From positions 930,001 to 994,000 of the forward strand of contig NZ_CP050296.1 in NCBI RefSeq assembly GCF_014189455.1: 64,000 nucleotides of DNA. Direction: 5' to 3'. Below, piece by piece: positions 55,169 through 63,647 of this stretch. The notes beneath the pieces are model-generated. The model was not told the origin of the DNA, searched no databases, and saw only the letters and a list, made by a program, of their open reading frames with translations. Source of the DNA: Mesorhizobium huakuii. Lineage in GTDB: Bacteria > Pseudomonadota > Alphaproteobacteria > Rhizobiales > Rhizobiaceae. The translations under genes and the position numbers were made by a program. Position 1 is the stretch's first letter, and every line of letters starts with the position of its first letter.

Positions 55169-55199
55169 TTGAACCTCAAGTTACTTGAAGGAGTACGCT
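55169..55199 (+). promoter_or_regulatory. MerR-type promoter with 19-bp spacer
   Basis: A -35-like TTGAAC and a -10-like TACGCT are separated by 19 bp. An inverted repeat, CTCAAG-TTA-CTTGAAG (55176-55190), is centred in the spacer. This long spacer with a central dyad is the hallmark of promoters activated by MerR proteins through DNA distortion. It faces the membrane-protein gene at 55234. Confidence 0.55.
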
Positions 55200-55233
55200 A
55201 TATTCGCACTGATCCAAAAGGAAGATTTCGTTG

Positions 55234-55794
55234 ATGGGCTCTTTCGGAAATCGCGTCGCCCTCGTCCGTTGGACGTCGGCAATGCTGGCGATCTCGGCGC
55301 TCCTCTTCGCTGCCGCCGTCTTGATGGAAGGGAGCGGGCATCGGGAGCCCGCAAGCATAGCTGCGCAAAACGAAGCGGCCGGGGCTCAAGAACAGGGCGG
55401 CCATGATGAAGCGGCCGAGAGCTCTACTGCGAAACAAGGTGGCGAGAGCGCCGAAGTCGGCGAAACGGGCAGTCACCCCGAGCAAACGATCCTTGGCATC
55501 AACCTCGAAACCCCTTGGCTGACATGGGGGTTCGTCGGCATTTCGATCGTGCTCGCGGCCGCCGTTCTGAGGCTTGGCAAAGCGACCCTCTTGCTGGCCA
55601 TTCTGCTGGCGGGTGCCGCGGCAATTCTCGATGGCCGCGAGGTCTTCCTGCAACTCGCTCGGGCCAACGCAGGCGTGGCGAGCCTGGCAGCGCTGACCGC
55701 CCTCGCTCACGCTGCGGTGGTCATCCTGGCCGTATTGGCCTGGCAGGCCGCTTCCACCCAAGCTGGCCCGGCAACAGGGAGAAATACGCGATGA
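55234..55794 (+). CDS. four-helix membrane protein under MerR control
   Basis: A 186-residue protein with one N-terminal helix (WTSAMLAISALLFAAAVLME), a long polar Gln/Glu/Gly-rich extracytoplasmic loop with two histidines (about residues 36-85), then three closely spaced helices. The ATG follows AAGGA. It lies behind the MerR-type promoter, so it is probably part of a metal-resistance response with the CDF-like transporter. No family name can be given. Confidence 0.7.
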   Translation: MGSFGNRVALVRWTSAMLAISALLFAAAVLMEGSGHREPASIAAQNEAAGAQEQGGHDEAAESSTAKQGGESAEVGETGSHPEQTILGINLETPWLTWGFVGISIVLAAAVLRLGKATLLLAILLAGAAAILDGREVFLQLARANAGVASLAALTALAHAAVVILAVLAWQAASTQAGPATGRNTR

Positions 55795-55842
55795 GCAGCA
55801 GCAAGCCGATCGTTGCCCCTAGAACTCAGGCGGTCGGCGCTC

Positions 55843-55893
55843 TCCGCATCAGCCCTTTCGGCAAACAACTTGGTCCGGCACGCGATGCGCGCC
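55843..55893 (-). pseudogene. livM 3'-end remnant 3
   Basis: Short and decayed. 'ccgcatcagccctttcggcaaa' and 'ggtccggcacgcgatgcgcgccag' match two parts of the livM 3' end (60033-60053 and 60102-60126) with an internal deletion of about 50 bp. Same orientation as intact livM. It overlaps nothing and ends just before the ECF sigma gene. Confidence 0.6.
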
Positions 55894-55904
55894 AGATCCG
55901 CCAT

Positions 55905-56843
55905 TCATCGGTATCCAGTGCCGCGACCGAAAGATCCGGCGTCCTTTGCCAGCACCAGTTCCGCATCGTCGGTGACATAGCGGACATAGCGATAGTCGCG
56001 GATGAAACTGATCCGCCCTTCCCGCCACTCCAGCCACATAAAATAGTCGGGCGTTGGGTTGGCCGGGTCTTCGAACACCGCGATCACCTCCCGGTCCTCA
56101 AGCCAGGCCGGCGTGAGCCATAGGCGATCGCTTCTTGCGTAAATTGTGAAGAACATGCCGACATCCGCCGCCCCTGAGCGCGGCGGGTGCAGGGACTGAT
56201 GGAGTTTCACGTCGTCGGCAAGCAGCGCGCGCAAGCCGTCCCAGTCGCGCTGGTTGAACAGGGTGACATAGCGGACCACAGCGGCGGACGCGATGCGTGC
56301 ATCGGGGAGCGCGGCAGCATCGGCATTGATCTCCCGAAGCCGGGCGCGACCGCGCGCCAGATGCCCCTTCACGGCATCGACCGTGATATCCAGCAGACCA
56401 GCGATCTCGGCCAGCGGCTCGTCGAGCACATCCTTCAGGATGATGACGCTGCGCTGGAGGATCGGAAGGTCCGCAAAGCGCGACACCGCGGTCTCTACGG
56501 CTTCCCTGCGCATCAGCGTCTCCATCGGGTCGGCCTTGGCGTCGTCGACAATTTCAAGGGCCGCCTCGATCGGCTCCGCGACGCGGATTGCGCGGCTGCG
56601 TAAGAGGTCCAGCGCACGGTTGTGGGCGATCCGGAACAGCCATGGTCGCAACTGCGGCACCTCGCACAGCTCGTCCAGGGCAACGAAGGCGCGGGCAAAA
56701 GTGTCCTGCACGACGTCTTCGCCGTCGATGACCGATCCCATCAGACGCGAGCAATAGCGGTGCAGCTCCGGCCGCAGTGCCGCGGCAAGGGCAAGCAGCC
56801 CCTCCCGTCGGTCGCGGTCCACTTCAGGCTTTCCGTCGCTCAA
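55905..56843 (-). CDS. ECF sigma factor with C-terminal SnoaL-like domain
   Basis: A 312-residue sigma-70 family protein. Region 2 is 'DGEDVVQDTFARAFVAL' plus 'RPWLFRIAHNRALDLLRSRA', and region 4 is 'EIAGLLDITVDAVKGHLARG'. The last ~120 residues (FNQRDWDGLRALLADDVKLH) form an NTF2/SnoaL-like domain, as in ECF41- and SigJ-type factors whose activity is controlled by this extension instead of an anti-sigma factor. The start is a TTG overlapping the SDR stop (TTGA). No anti-sigma gene is present. Confidence 0.9.
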   Translation of the reverse strand: MSDGKPEVDRDRREGLLALAAALRPELHRYCSRLMGSVIDGEDVVQDTFARAFVALDELCEVPQLRPWLFRIAHNRALDLLRSRAIRVAEPIEAALEIVDDAKADPMETLMRREAVETAVSRFADLPILQRSVIILKDVLDEPLAEIAGLLDITVDAVKGHLARGRARLREINADAAALPDARIASAAVVRYVTLFNQRDWDGLRALLADDVKLHQSLHPPRSGAADVGMFFTIYARSDRLWLTPAWLEDREVIAVFEDPANPTPDYFMWLEWREGRISFIRDYRYVRYVTDDAELVLAKDAGSFGRGTGYR

Positions 56844-57598
56844 GCCGCCGTGTCCTCCATGATCGTTACGCCCGCGTCCCCATTGAGGCCGAAGACGACG
56901 CCTTCCGCATATTGCGGGTCCTCCAGCACGGAAATGACCCTGTCGCCGAATGCCCGGGGCGGCATCGGCGCGCCGAAGCGGGTCACGAATTGTTCCGGCG
57001 TGATGCCCAGCGAGCCGGCATAGGCCTCGGCCGCAACATCCCCGATTCCCGTGCCGAGGATAATCTGCCTTGGTACGATCGCCTGGAAGCGGATGCCGAG
57101 CTTCTTCTCCCGCGCCACGCCATTGGCATATTTGGCCATGAACCAGAGCATGCGCTTGGAGCCGCCATAACCGCCCGACATCTGCGACCCGCCAACGGCA
57201 GCTCCGCTCGATCCCACCAACACGCGGCTGCCTGGCTTGAGCGGCAGGTTCAGCGCCGCCTGCAGCCAGTAGAGGCCGGCTTTCACGTCAGTTTCCCAGG
57301 CAATGGAGAAATCCTCCCATTTCAGCTGATCCAATCGCCCCATGCGCTGCGTGGCACCAGCGTTCAGCACCACTATATCAGGGCGAACCTCGCCAAGGAT
57401 GCGATAGGCCGCGTCCTCGTCCGTGACGTCGGCGGAGATCGTGGCGACCCCGAGCCGCGCACCGACCGCCTCCAGCGCCTCGGCGCCACGGGCGACCACG
57501 GTCACCTCAGCGCCATGTTCGACCAGTGCCTCGACCAATCCGAGGCCAAGGCCCCGGCTGCCGCCGGTAACCACGATTTTCTTGTCCTTAAGGCTCAT
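56840..57598 (-). CDS. short-chain dehydrogenase/reductase coupled to ECF sigma
   Basis: A 252-residue SDR with 'VVTGGSRGLGLGLVEALVEH', 'IVVLNAGATQRMG' and the active-site 'YGGSK' within 'SGGYGGSKRMLWFMAKYAN'. It precedes the ECF sigma gene and overlaps it by 4 nt. ECF41-type sigma factors are known to lie next to oxidoreductase or carboxymuconolactone genes that are their targets, which fits. Substrate unknown. Confidence 0.92.
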   Translation of the reverse strand: MSLKDKKIVVTGGSRGLGLGLVEALVEHGAEVTVVARGAEALEAVGARLGVATISADVTDEDAAYRILGEVRPDIVVLNAGATQRMGRLDQLKWEDFSIAWETDVKAGLYWLQAALNLPLKPGSRVLVGSSGAAVGGSQMSGGYGGSKRMLWFMAKYANGVAREKKLGIRFQAIVPRQIILGTGIGDVAAEAYAGSLGITPEQFVTRFGAPMPPRAFGDRVISVLEDPQYAEGVVFGLNGDAGVTIMEDTAA

Positions 57599-57944
57599 CG
57601 ACCCTGCTCCGTTGCTTCACTGTAGCTAAGACGTTTGGGGGAGGGAAAAGAGTCAGCACTGCAGTGAGATCCGGAGGTGGCGGCGGTCCGCGGCTTGCTG
57701 GCAGCGCTGGTGATAAGGCGGGGGGGAGAGGTTCGCGGCGAATAATACGCGCGGCCTCGAGGAGCGCATCGTCGCCTCTATCGCTTCCAGTCCGGCGCGC
57801 AGCAGCCCTGTCGGCCGATTGAATATGGCCCAAGGGTGACCTTCGTCTATTGCACGGCGAATGGCTGCTTCGCGCCGCCGGCGCATCCGCTCGGCTGGAG
57901 CGTGCCGCGCCACGTGCTACAATGTGATGGGTTGGGGATCCGCC
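57599..57944. other. 346-bp intergenic region between divergent genes
   Basis: Holds the R3 repeat at 57836-57876, a -10-like TACAAT at 57918-57923 before the gene at 57945, and presumably the ECF/SDR promoter. No gene seen. Confidence 0.5.
57836..57876 (+). repeat. R3 short repeat, copy 4
   Basis: gtgaccttcgtctattgcac followed by ggcgaatggctgcttcgcgcc. The best-formed copy of the family. The upstream context 'ggcccaag' is also shared with copy 3. Confidence 0.7.
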
Positions 57945-58669
57945 ATGGCACGCGTACGTCGCAAGCCGGAGGCTGCTCAAGCGAGACCGCGTGGCCTGGC
58001 TCGTAATCTGATTGCCTTTTTCGAAAAGTATCCTTTTGCGACCGCGATCGCCACGATCTCCGCCATCATCGTCGGCATTGTCGGCCTCCTGGATCTCCAC
58101 GATCGCTTCGCTCCGGCTCCGCGGATCGAAGATGGACTGCATGTGAAGCTGGATGAGGAGGAGCTTGCGCCGCTGTCGGGGGGCACCATGATCAAGGTCG
58201 CCGGAGCCAGAGTCTTTTCGGAGGGCGTGAAGCTTCGCGCCCAGCTCTCGCTCAAGACTCCTGCCCCCGGATTGCCATCAACGCCATCGCCATCGCGCCG
58301 ATCGACGCTGTGCCGCCCGAGGTTGTTGCGGCCGTGAAAGCAAACGCCGCCCCGCCCAATCGCAAGCCGGAAACCTGGGCAGGGGCGCGGCCGGTAAATA
58401 CCTATCTCGGCGTCATAAAAGGCGGCGGGACCACGGTCGTCTACAATGACGCGAATGGGCAGTTCTTACCCTGTCGGCCGGAGAACCTCCTCGATTGCAA
58501 AGACCGGGCGCAAGTCATCGAGCTCAACCCGACCGATGCCACCTATACCCTGGACCTGCGGCTGCGCTATCTCGACGCCACGGTCAAGGGTCTCCAGATC
58601 ATCGCCAGATACACTATCGATGGGGTTGATCATGAATCGCGTTCTGAGCCTCTGTATCTGCACAACTAG
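57945..58669 (+). CDS. single-pass membrane protein of unknown function (frameshifted)
   Basis: About 242 residues. A basic N-terminus (MARVRRKPEAAQARPRG) precedes one membrane helix (FATAIATISAIIVGIVGLL), then an extracytoplasmic beta-rich region. At a run of five C (58264-58268) one base seems to be missing. With six, 'LSLKTPAP' continues as 'RIAINAIAIAPIDAVPPEVV' and runs to 'SRSEPLYLHN'. Two cysteines, in 'FLPCRPENLLDC', may form a disulfide. No family recognised. It overlaps the next gene. Confidence 0.65.
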
Positions 58670-59848
58670 CCTGCTGGCGGGCGCGACATTGCCGGCCGTT
58701 GCCGGCATTGCCGATTGTCCGGTGGTTCGAAGCGAACAGCCGCTGCAGAACCTTGAGCATCTGTTCGACCTCAGGGCAGCATCGCCCTACGGCAGCCCCA
58801 ACGAGGCGCCGTACCTCAACAACGAGGCGATGGAGGAGGACGGACCGGCCGACCAGAACCTCTTGAACATCTGGACGCAGCAGAACCCGGACACGCCTCT
58901 GCCCGTGGTGCGTTTTGGGGCCGCGGGAGCGCGACCGAAGTCGAGCTGCCGAGCGGCGACCTCGTGCTGCCAATCGATCGCTGGCCATGCATTCTTGCGC
59001 CGGGCGACGAAGCGATGCTGAGCGACGGCTTTACCGACCACTCAACCATGATCTTCCGGATCGAGGCCGACAAGAGGCTGGTGACCTTCATCGATCCGCG
59101 GGCCGAGGAGAACTTTCTTCTCTCCGCGAATAGCCTGCTGCAGGACTTTGGCGGCCGCTGGTTCACGGAAGGCGGCCGCAAGCTGTTCTCGGTCCCCTTC
59201 GACACCATGGACTCGGTTCTGAAGGAAGCGGTTCTCTTCCAGTCGATGGACGGAAAGACGATGATCGAAACCGCCGCAGCTCTGGCGCCGGGCGTCGCCA
59301 GGCCGGATCTCTACTATTGGCGCGACGCCGATTTCTTCGCCACGATGGACGCCTCGCAGGCGACAGGGGATATCGGATACCTCCTCGATCCACAAGCAAG
59401 CCCGCTGGTCGCCGCCCTGGGCAACTACGTCATGGCCCTTTCCGGGCTCACCAACCACCAGAACCAGGGGCTGATGGAGGGCTTCGATGAGGCGATCCAG
59501 GCCTTTCCGCACATCCTCTCGCGCAACCTCAACTTCCGTATCCTCTACGAACTGTACAGGGCAGGCGAGTACTCCCGCGCCGCCAGTTTCGCGGATTACT
59601 ATCTCAAGGTGCGCGGCTTCAATGCGGACTTTGCGGTGATCGGCGCCGCCGCCTGCCATGAGATGGGCGATAGCGCCTGCGCGGAAGACCTGCGGGCCCA
59701 GGCCCGGGCCGAACTCGATCCGCGCCTGGGACGGATGTTTCGGGGCGAGACTTTTGCCGAAGACCGCGCCATGCTCGACCGGCGCGACTACGAGAACGCC
59801 AGCATCTACCTGATGCGCCGTCGCTATGAAATGCTCGAGAGCTGGTGA
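58632..59848 (+). CDS. secreted protein of unknown function (frameshifted)
   Basis: About 405 residues with a signal peptide (MNRVLSLCICTTSLLAGATL, cleavage near AVAG). A run of four G at 58917-58920 appears to lack one base. With five, 'PLPVVRFG' continues as 'RGSATEVELPSGDLVLPIDR'. The C-terminal half has TPR-like helices ('ILYELYRAGEYSRAASFADY', 'AAACHEMGDSACAEDLRAQA'). The start lies inside the end of the preceding gene, so the two are coupled and probably work together at the envelope. Confidence 0.65.
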
Positions 59849-60003
59849 CTTTGGGATGCTGCCCGTTCCCCCTGCGTGACATATCTTGTCGTCATTCTGG
59901 ACAATTCCATCGCCTAGCGGTGCGAGCGGTTCCCGGTCCATGTGCTTGGAAAATTGAGGTTGCCAGCTTGAGACAGTCAGCCGACGGAGTTTGACTCAAT
60001 CGC

Positions 60004-61014
60004 TCAAACCACCCGCACCCTCCCTGCAAAACTGCGCATCAGTCCCTTCGGCAAAAACAGCATCGCCAGGATAATCGTCAGCCCCGAAATCACCGGGTGG
60101 TAATCCGGCACCACGATGCGGGCCAGGTCGAACACCGCGTACATGACGAAAGCGCCGAGGATCGGCCCAAGCAGCGTGCCGGTGCCGCCGACCACGGTCA
60201 TCATCAGCGGCAACAGCATCCAGTCGAGGTCGAAGACCGAATCCGGCCCGACATGGAAGATGTAGTAGGTGTAGAGGCTGCCGGCGACTCCGGCGATGAA
60301 GGCGCTGCCGGCGAAGGCGGCGACCTTGACCTTGAGCACGTCGATGCCGTTGGCCGACGCCGCCATCTCGTCGTCGCGCACGGCAATCAGCGCCAGCCCG
60401 TAGCGCGAGCGCATCAGGAGGCGGATGGCGAGTGCCGTGCCCACCATCAGGCCGAGCCCGACCAGATAGTGCGGCAACAGCGTGTCGAAGGTGCCGGCGG
60501 GCGCGATGACCCCGAAGGCGCCGCCGGTGAAGTCGCCGCCATTGATGAACATCACCTTGACGATCTCGCCGAAGCCGAGCGTGCCGAGCGCGAAATAGTC
60601 GCCGCGCAGTTTGGACAGCAGCGGCAGGCCGATGATGATGGCGGCGACGGCTGCGACCAGCCCGCCCAGCACCATCGTCACCGGATCGAAATAATAGATG
60701 CGCGGCCAGGCGTCATAGAGCGAGCCCCAGAGGTAATTGCCGCTCCACAGGATCGCGGTGGTGTAGGCGCCGAGCCCGAAGAAGGCGTGGTTGCCCAGGC
60801 TGATCTGGCCACCGAAGCCGGCGACGAGGTTCCAGCCTTGCGCCATGATGGCGTAGATGAAGACGAAGAACAGGAAGGAGAAGGCGTAACTATCGATCGC
60901 GCCGGGCAGCAGCGGCAGCAGGGCGAGCCCCGCGACGACGGCGACGGCTATCCCTATCCAGGCTTGTTTCGGCCATGCCCGTTCCAAGAAGACTTGCTTC
61001 AACATGGCGCTCAA
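60004..61014 (-). CDS. livM: branched-chain amino-acid-type ABC permease, LivM
   Basis: A 336-residue inner-membrane permease with about nine helices. The LivM signature 'GQISLGNHAFFGLGAYTTAI' and the ATPase-contact region 'ALIAVRDDEMAASANGIDVL' are present. It overlaps livH by 4 nt (61011-61014). Its 3' end (about 60014-60210) is the source of, or shares an ancestor with, three partial copies at 48.7, 53.9 and 55.8 kb. Substrate could be amino acids, amides or urea. Confidence 0.93.
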   Translation of the reverse strand: MSAMLKQVFLERAWPKQAWIGIAVAVVAGLALLPLLPGAIDSYAFSFLFFVFIYAIMAQGWNLVAGFGGQISLGNHAFFGLGAYTTAILWSGNYLWGSLYDAWPRIYYFDPVTMVLGGLVAAVAAIIIGLPLLSKLRGDYFALGTLGFGEIVKVMFINGGDFTGGAFGVIAPAGTFDTLLPHYLVGLGLMVGTALAIRLLMRSRYGLALIAVRDDEMAASANGIDVLKVKVAAFAGSAFIAGVAGSLYTYYIFHVGPDSVFDLDWMLLPLMMTVVGGTGTLLGPILGAFVMYAVFDLARIVVPDYHPVISGLTIILAMLFLPKGLMRSFAGRVRVV

Positions 61015-61907
61015 GCCTTCTTGTAGGGCCGGCTGAACAGGCCTTCCGGCTTGAACATCAGCACCGCCAGGAACACGCCGTAGGCGATGGCATTGGTCCA
61101 GCCGCCGCTGATGAAATACTGCACATAGGCCTCGATGAGACCGAGGATGATGCCGCCGGCCAGCGCCCCGGCGACATTGCCGATGCCGCCCAGCGCCAGC
61201 GCCACCAGCGCCTTGAGGCTGAAGATGAAACCGGCGAACGGGTTGAACGGGAATGTGGTCGCCACCGCTACGCCGGCCGCGCCGGCCAGCGCGATGCCGA
61301 TGGCAAAGGCGATGGCGTTGACGCGGTGCGGGCTGATGCCCATCAGCGTCGCCGCTTCCATGTCCTCGGAGGCTGCGCGCACCGCCTTGCCGACAATCGT
61401 CTTGCGCAGGAACAGCACCACCAGCCCGGTGCCGGCGAGCGCGATCAGGAAACCCATCGAGCGCGTGAAGGAGGTGCGCACGCCCAATATCTCGATGCCG
61501 CTCGCCGTGTAGGAGGTGACCACCGCGGCCGTGTTGCCACCCCAGACTACCGTCATCAGATTCTGGATCAGGAACATCAGGCCGACGGCGATGAGCAGCG
61601 AGATGTTGCGGTCCTCCTCGGCCGCCGCCCGGCGAAACAGGCCCTGATAGACCAGCCAGCCGACGCCGAGCCCGACCGGCACGACGATCAGCAGCGACAG
61701 GAACGGGTCGATGCCCAGACTGTAGAACAGCGCCCGCACGAAATAGGCGGCGAGGATGATCATCGCGCCCTGCGCCAGGAAGATCAGCCGCATGGTGCCG
61801 AAGATGAGGCTCAAGCCCACGGCGGCGACGCCGTACATGGCGCCGCCCAGCGCGCCGTTGAGCGACAGCTGCAGCAGGATGTCGGGAGGCGGAATGTTCT
61901 GCATCAT
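61011..61907 (-). CDS. livH: branched-chain amino-acid-type ABC permease, LivH
   Basis: A 298-residue permease. It has the LivH features 'LNGALGGAMYGVAAVGLSLI' near the N-terminus, 'VGKAVRAASEDMEAATLMGI' (ATPase contact) and 'GIGNVAGALAGGIILGLIEA' near the C-terminus. It overlaps livM and livF by 4 nt each, the tight coupling usual in liv operons. It pairs with LivM to form the transmembrane channel. Confidence 0.94.
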   Translation of the reverse strand: MMQNIPPPDILLQLSLNGALGGAMYGVAAVGLSLIFGTMRLIFLAQGAMIILAAYFVRALFYSLGIDPFLSLLIVVPVGLGVGWLVYQGLFRRAAAEEDRNISLLIAVGLMFLIQNLMTVVWGGNTAAVVTSYTASGIEILGVRTSFTRSMGFLIALAGTGLVVLFLRKTIVGKAVRAASEDMEAATLMGISPHRVNAIAFAIGIALAGAAGVAVATTFPFNPFAGFIFSLKALVALALGGIGNVAGALAGGIILGLIEAYVQYFISGGWTNAIAYGVFLAVLMFKPEGLFSRPYKKA

Positions 61908-62632
61908 TGCACCTCCAACACGCCCATATAGGCCTTCTGGATTTCAGGATCGGCGATCAGCTCGGCGCCCGTGCCTTGCATGGCGAGCTCGCCGGTCTTC
62001 AGCACGAAGCCGTAATCGGCCACTTTCAGCGCCTGATGGATGTTCTGCTCGACCAGCAGGATCGTGACGCCCTGTTTGTGCAGCGTCTCGATCAGCGCGA
62101 ACATCTGCTGCACCACGATCGGGCTCAGACCCAGCGACGGCTCGTCGAGGATGAGCAGCGAGGGGTCCGACATGGTGGCGCGCGCGATCGCCAGCATCTG
62201 CTGCTCGCCGCCGGAGAGCGAGCCGGCCTTCTGCCCTGCCCGCTCCTTCAGCCGCGGAAACAGCGTGTAGGCCCTTTCGAGCGACTGCCTGAAGTGCTTA
62301 CGCACCTTGGGCTGGAAAGCGCCGAGCTCGAGGTTCTCCAGCACCGTCATCTGGCGGAACAGACCGCGCCCTTCCGGCACATGGGCGATGCCCATGCCGG
62401 CGATCTCCTCCGGCGCCTTGCCGGCCAGCGGCACGCCCGTGAGAAAGATCTCGCCGCGCTTCGGCTTCAGCAGGCCGGAAATGGTCTTCAACAGCGTCGT
62501 CTTGCCGGCGCCATTGGCGCCCACGATGGCCACGATCGTGCCGGGGTCGACATGGATCGACACGCCCCACAGCGCGCCGACATCGCCATAGGCGACTTCC
62601 AGGTTTTTCACGTCAAGCAGCCGGTTCGCCAA
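61904..62632 (-). CDS. livF: ABC transporter ATPase, LivF type
   Basis: A 242-residue ATPase: Walker A 'GANGAGKTTLLKTISG', signature 'SLSGGEQQMLAIARA', Walker B 'LLILDEPSLGLSP'. It starts with TTG inside the 3' end of livG (20-nt overlap), so translation is coupled. It is the second of two ATPases that power LivH and LivM. Confidence 0.94.
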   Translation of the reverse strand: MANRLLDVKNLEVAYGDVGALWGVSIHVDPGTIVAIVGANGAGKTTLLKTISGLLKPKRGEIFLTGVPLAGKAPEEIAGMGIAHVPEGRGLFRQMTVLENLELGAFQPKVRKHFRQSLERAYTLFPRLKERAGQKAGSLSGGEQQMLAIARATMSDPSLLILDEPSLGLSPIVVQQMFALIETLHKQGVTILLVEQNIHQALKVADYGFVLKTGELAMQGTGAELIADPEIQKAYMGVLEVQ

Positions 62633-63350
62633 GATAGGCCTCGATCACTTTGCGGTTGGCGACGATTTCGCGCGGGCTGCCGTCGGCGATCTTCTCGCCA
62701 TGGTCGAGCACGATCACCCGGCTGCACACTTTCATGATGGCGTCGACCTTGTGCTCCACCCACAGGATCGAGACGCCGCGCTCAGTGCGCACACGGCGGA
62801 TGACATCGACCATGCGCTGGATCTCGGTCGGGTTCAGCCCTGCCATCGGCTCGTCGAGCAATAGCAGCGCCGGGCTGGAGGCCACCGCCCGGGCGATCTC
62901 CAGCAGGCGCCGGTCGGACAGCGTCATATGCGCGGTGCGAACATCGCGTTTTGCGGTCAGCCCGACAAGCTCCAGCGCTTCTTGCGCTGCCGCCGTCGCA
63001 TGCTTGACGCGCCCGCCTGATCCATAGACCGCGCCGACCATGATGTTCTCGAACGCTGTCATGGTGAGGAATGTGCGCACCAGCTGGAAGGTCCGCGCGA
63101 TGCCCAGCCGGCAGATGCGATGCGGTGCCGTGCCGGTGATGTCCTGGTCGCGGAAGCGGATGCGCCCTTGCGTCGGCGTGTAGAGCGCGGTGATCAGGTT
63201 GAACAGCGTCGACTTGCCGGCACCGTTAGGACCGATCAGCCCGATCAGCTCATTGGCGCTGACGGCGATGTCGATGTTGTTGAGCACGACAAGCCCGCCG
63301 AACCGCTTCTGGACCGCCTCGAGGCGAAGCAGGGTTTCGTCAGGCTGCAT
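62613..63350 (-). CDS. livG: ABC transporter ATPase, LivG type
   Basis: A 245-residue ATPase: Walker A 'GPNGAGKSTLFNLITAL', Walker B 'LLLLDEPMAGLNP'. The signature reads 'MTLSDRRLLEIARAV' instead of a canonical LSGGQ, a variation frequent in LivG-type subunits. The family C-terminus 'PREIVANRKVIEAYLGEP' is complete. It is preceded by the R4 repeat and, further upstream, the binding-protein gene. Confidence 0.94.
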   Translation of the reverse strand: MQPDETLLRLEAVQKRFGGLVVLNNIDIAVSANELIGLIGPNGAGKSTLFNLITALYTPTQGRIRFRDQDITGTAPHRICRLGIARTFQLVRTFLTMTAFENIMVGAVYGSGGRVKHATAAAQEALELVGLTAKRDVRTAHMTLSDRRLLEIARAVASSPALLLLDEPMAGLNPTEIQRMVDVIRRVRTERGVSILWVEHKVDAIMKVCSRVIVLDHGEKIADGSPREIVANRKVIEAYLGEPAA

Positions 63351-63510
63351 CGTGTTTCCGTTTCTCCGGTGGACGTTGTCTTGTACGGAATTTGTCGAAG
63401 TCAGCGCCGCCCCTCACCTGCCTGCCCGTCCTCCACAGCAGCTGCCGTTGCAGCTGCGGAGGGTGGACCGGCATCCTCTCCCCGTAAACGGGGCGAGGAA
63501 TGCTATCTCT

Positions 63511-63622
63511 TTCTCCCCGTTCACGGGGAGTTGAGGAACGGTCCGCGCAGCGGACGAAAAGCCAATTGCTTGGCTTTTCGAGTGACGAACACCCGGCAGG
63601 GCAATGAGGGGCAGCGCCGACG
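63511..63622 (+). repeat. R4 hairpin repeat, copy 2
   Basis: Nearly identical to 9640-9749, including gtccgcgcagcggac and aaaagccaattgcttggctttt. A related inverse arm (ccccgtaaacggggcgagg) lies at 63478. It separates livK from livG; the hairpins may attenuate transcription after the binding-protein gene. Confidence 0.75.
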
Positions 63623-63647
63623 GCCGGACGAGTGTGCCCGCCCTCGT

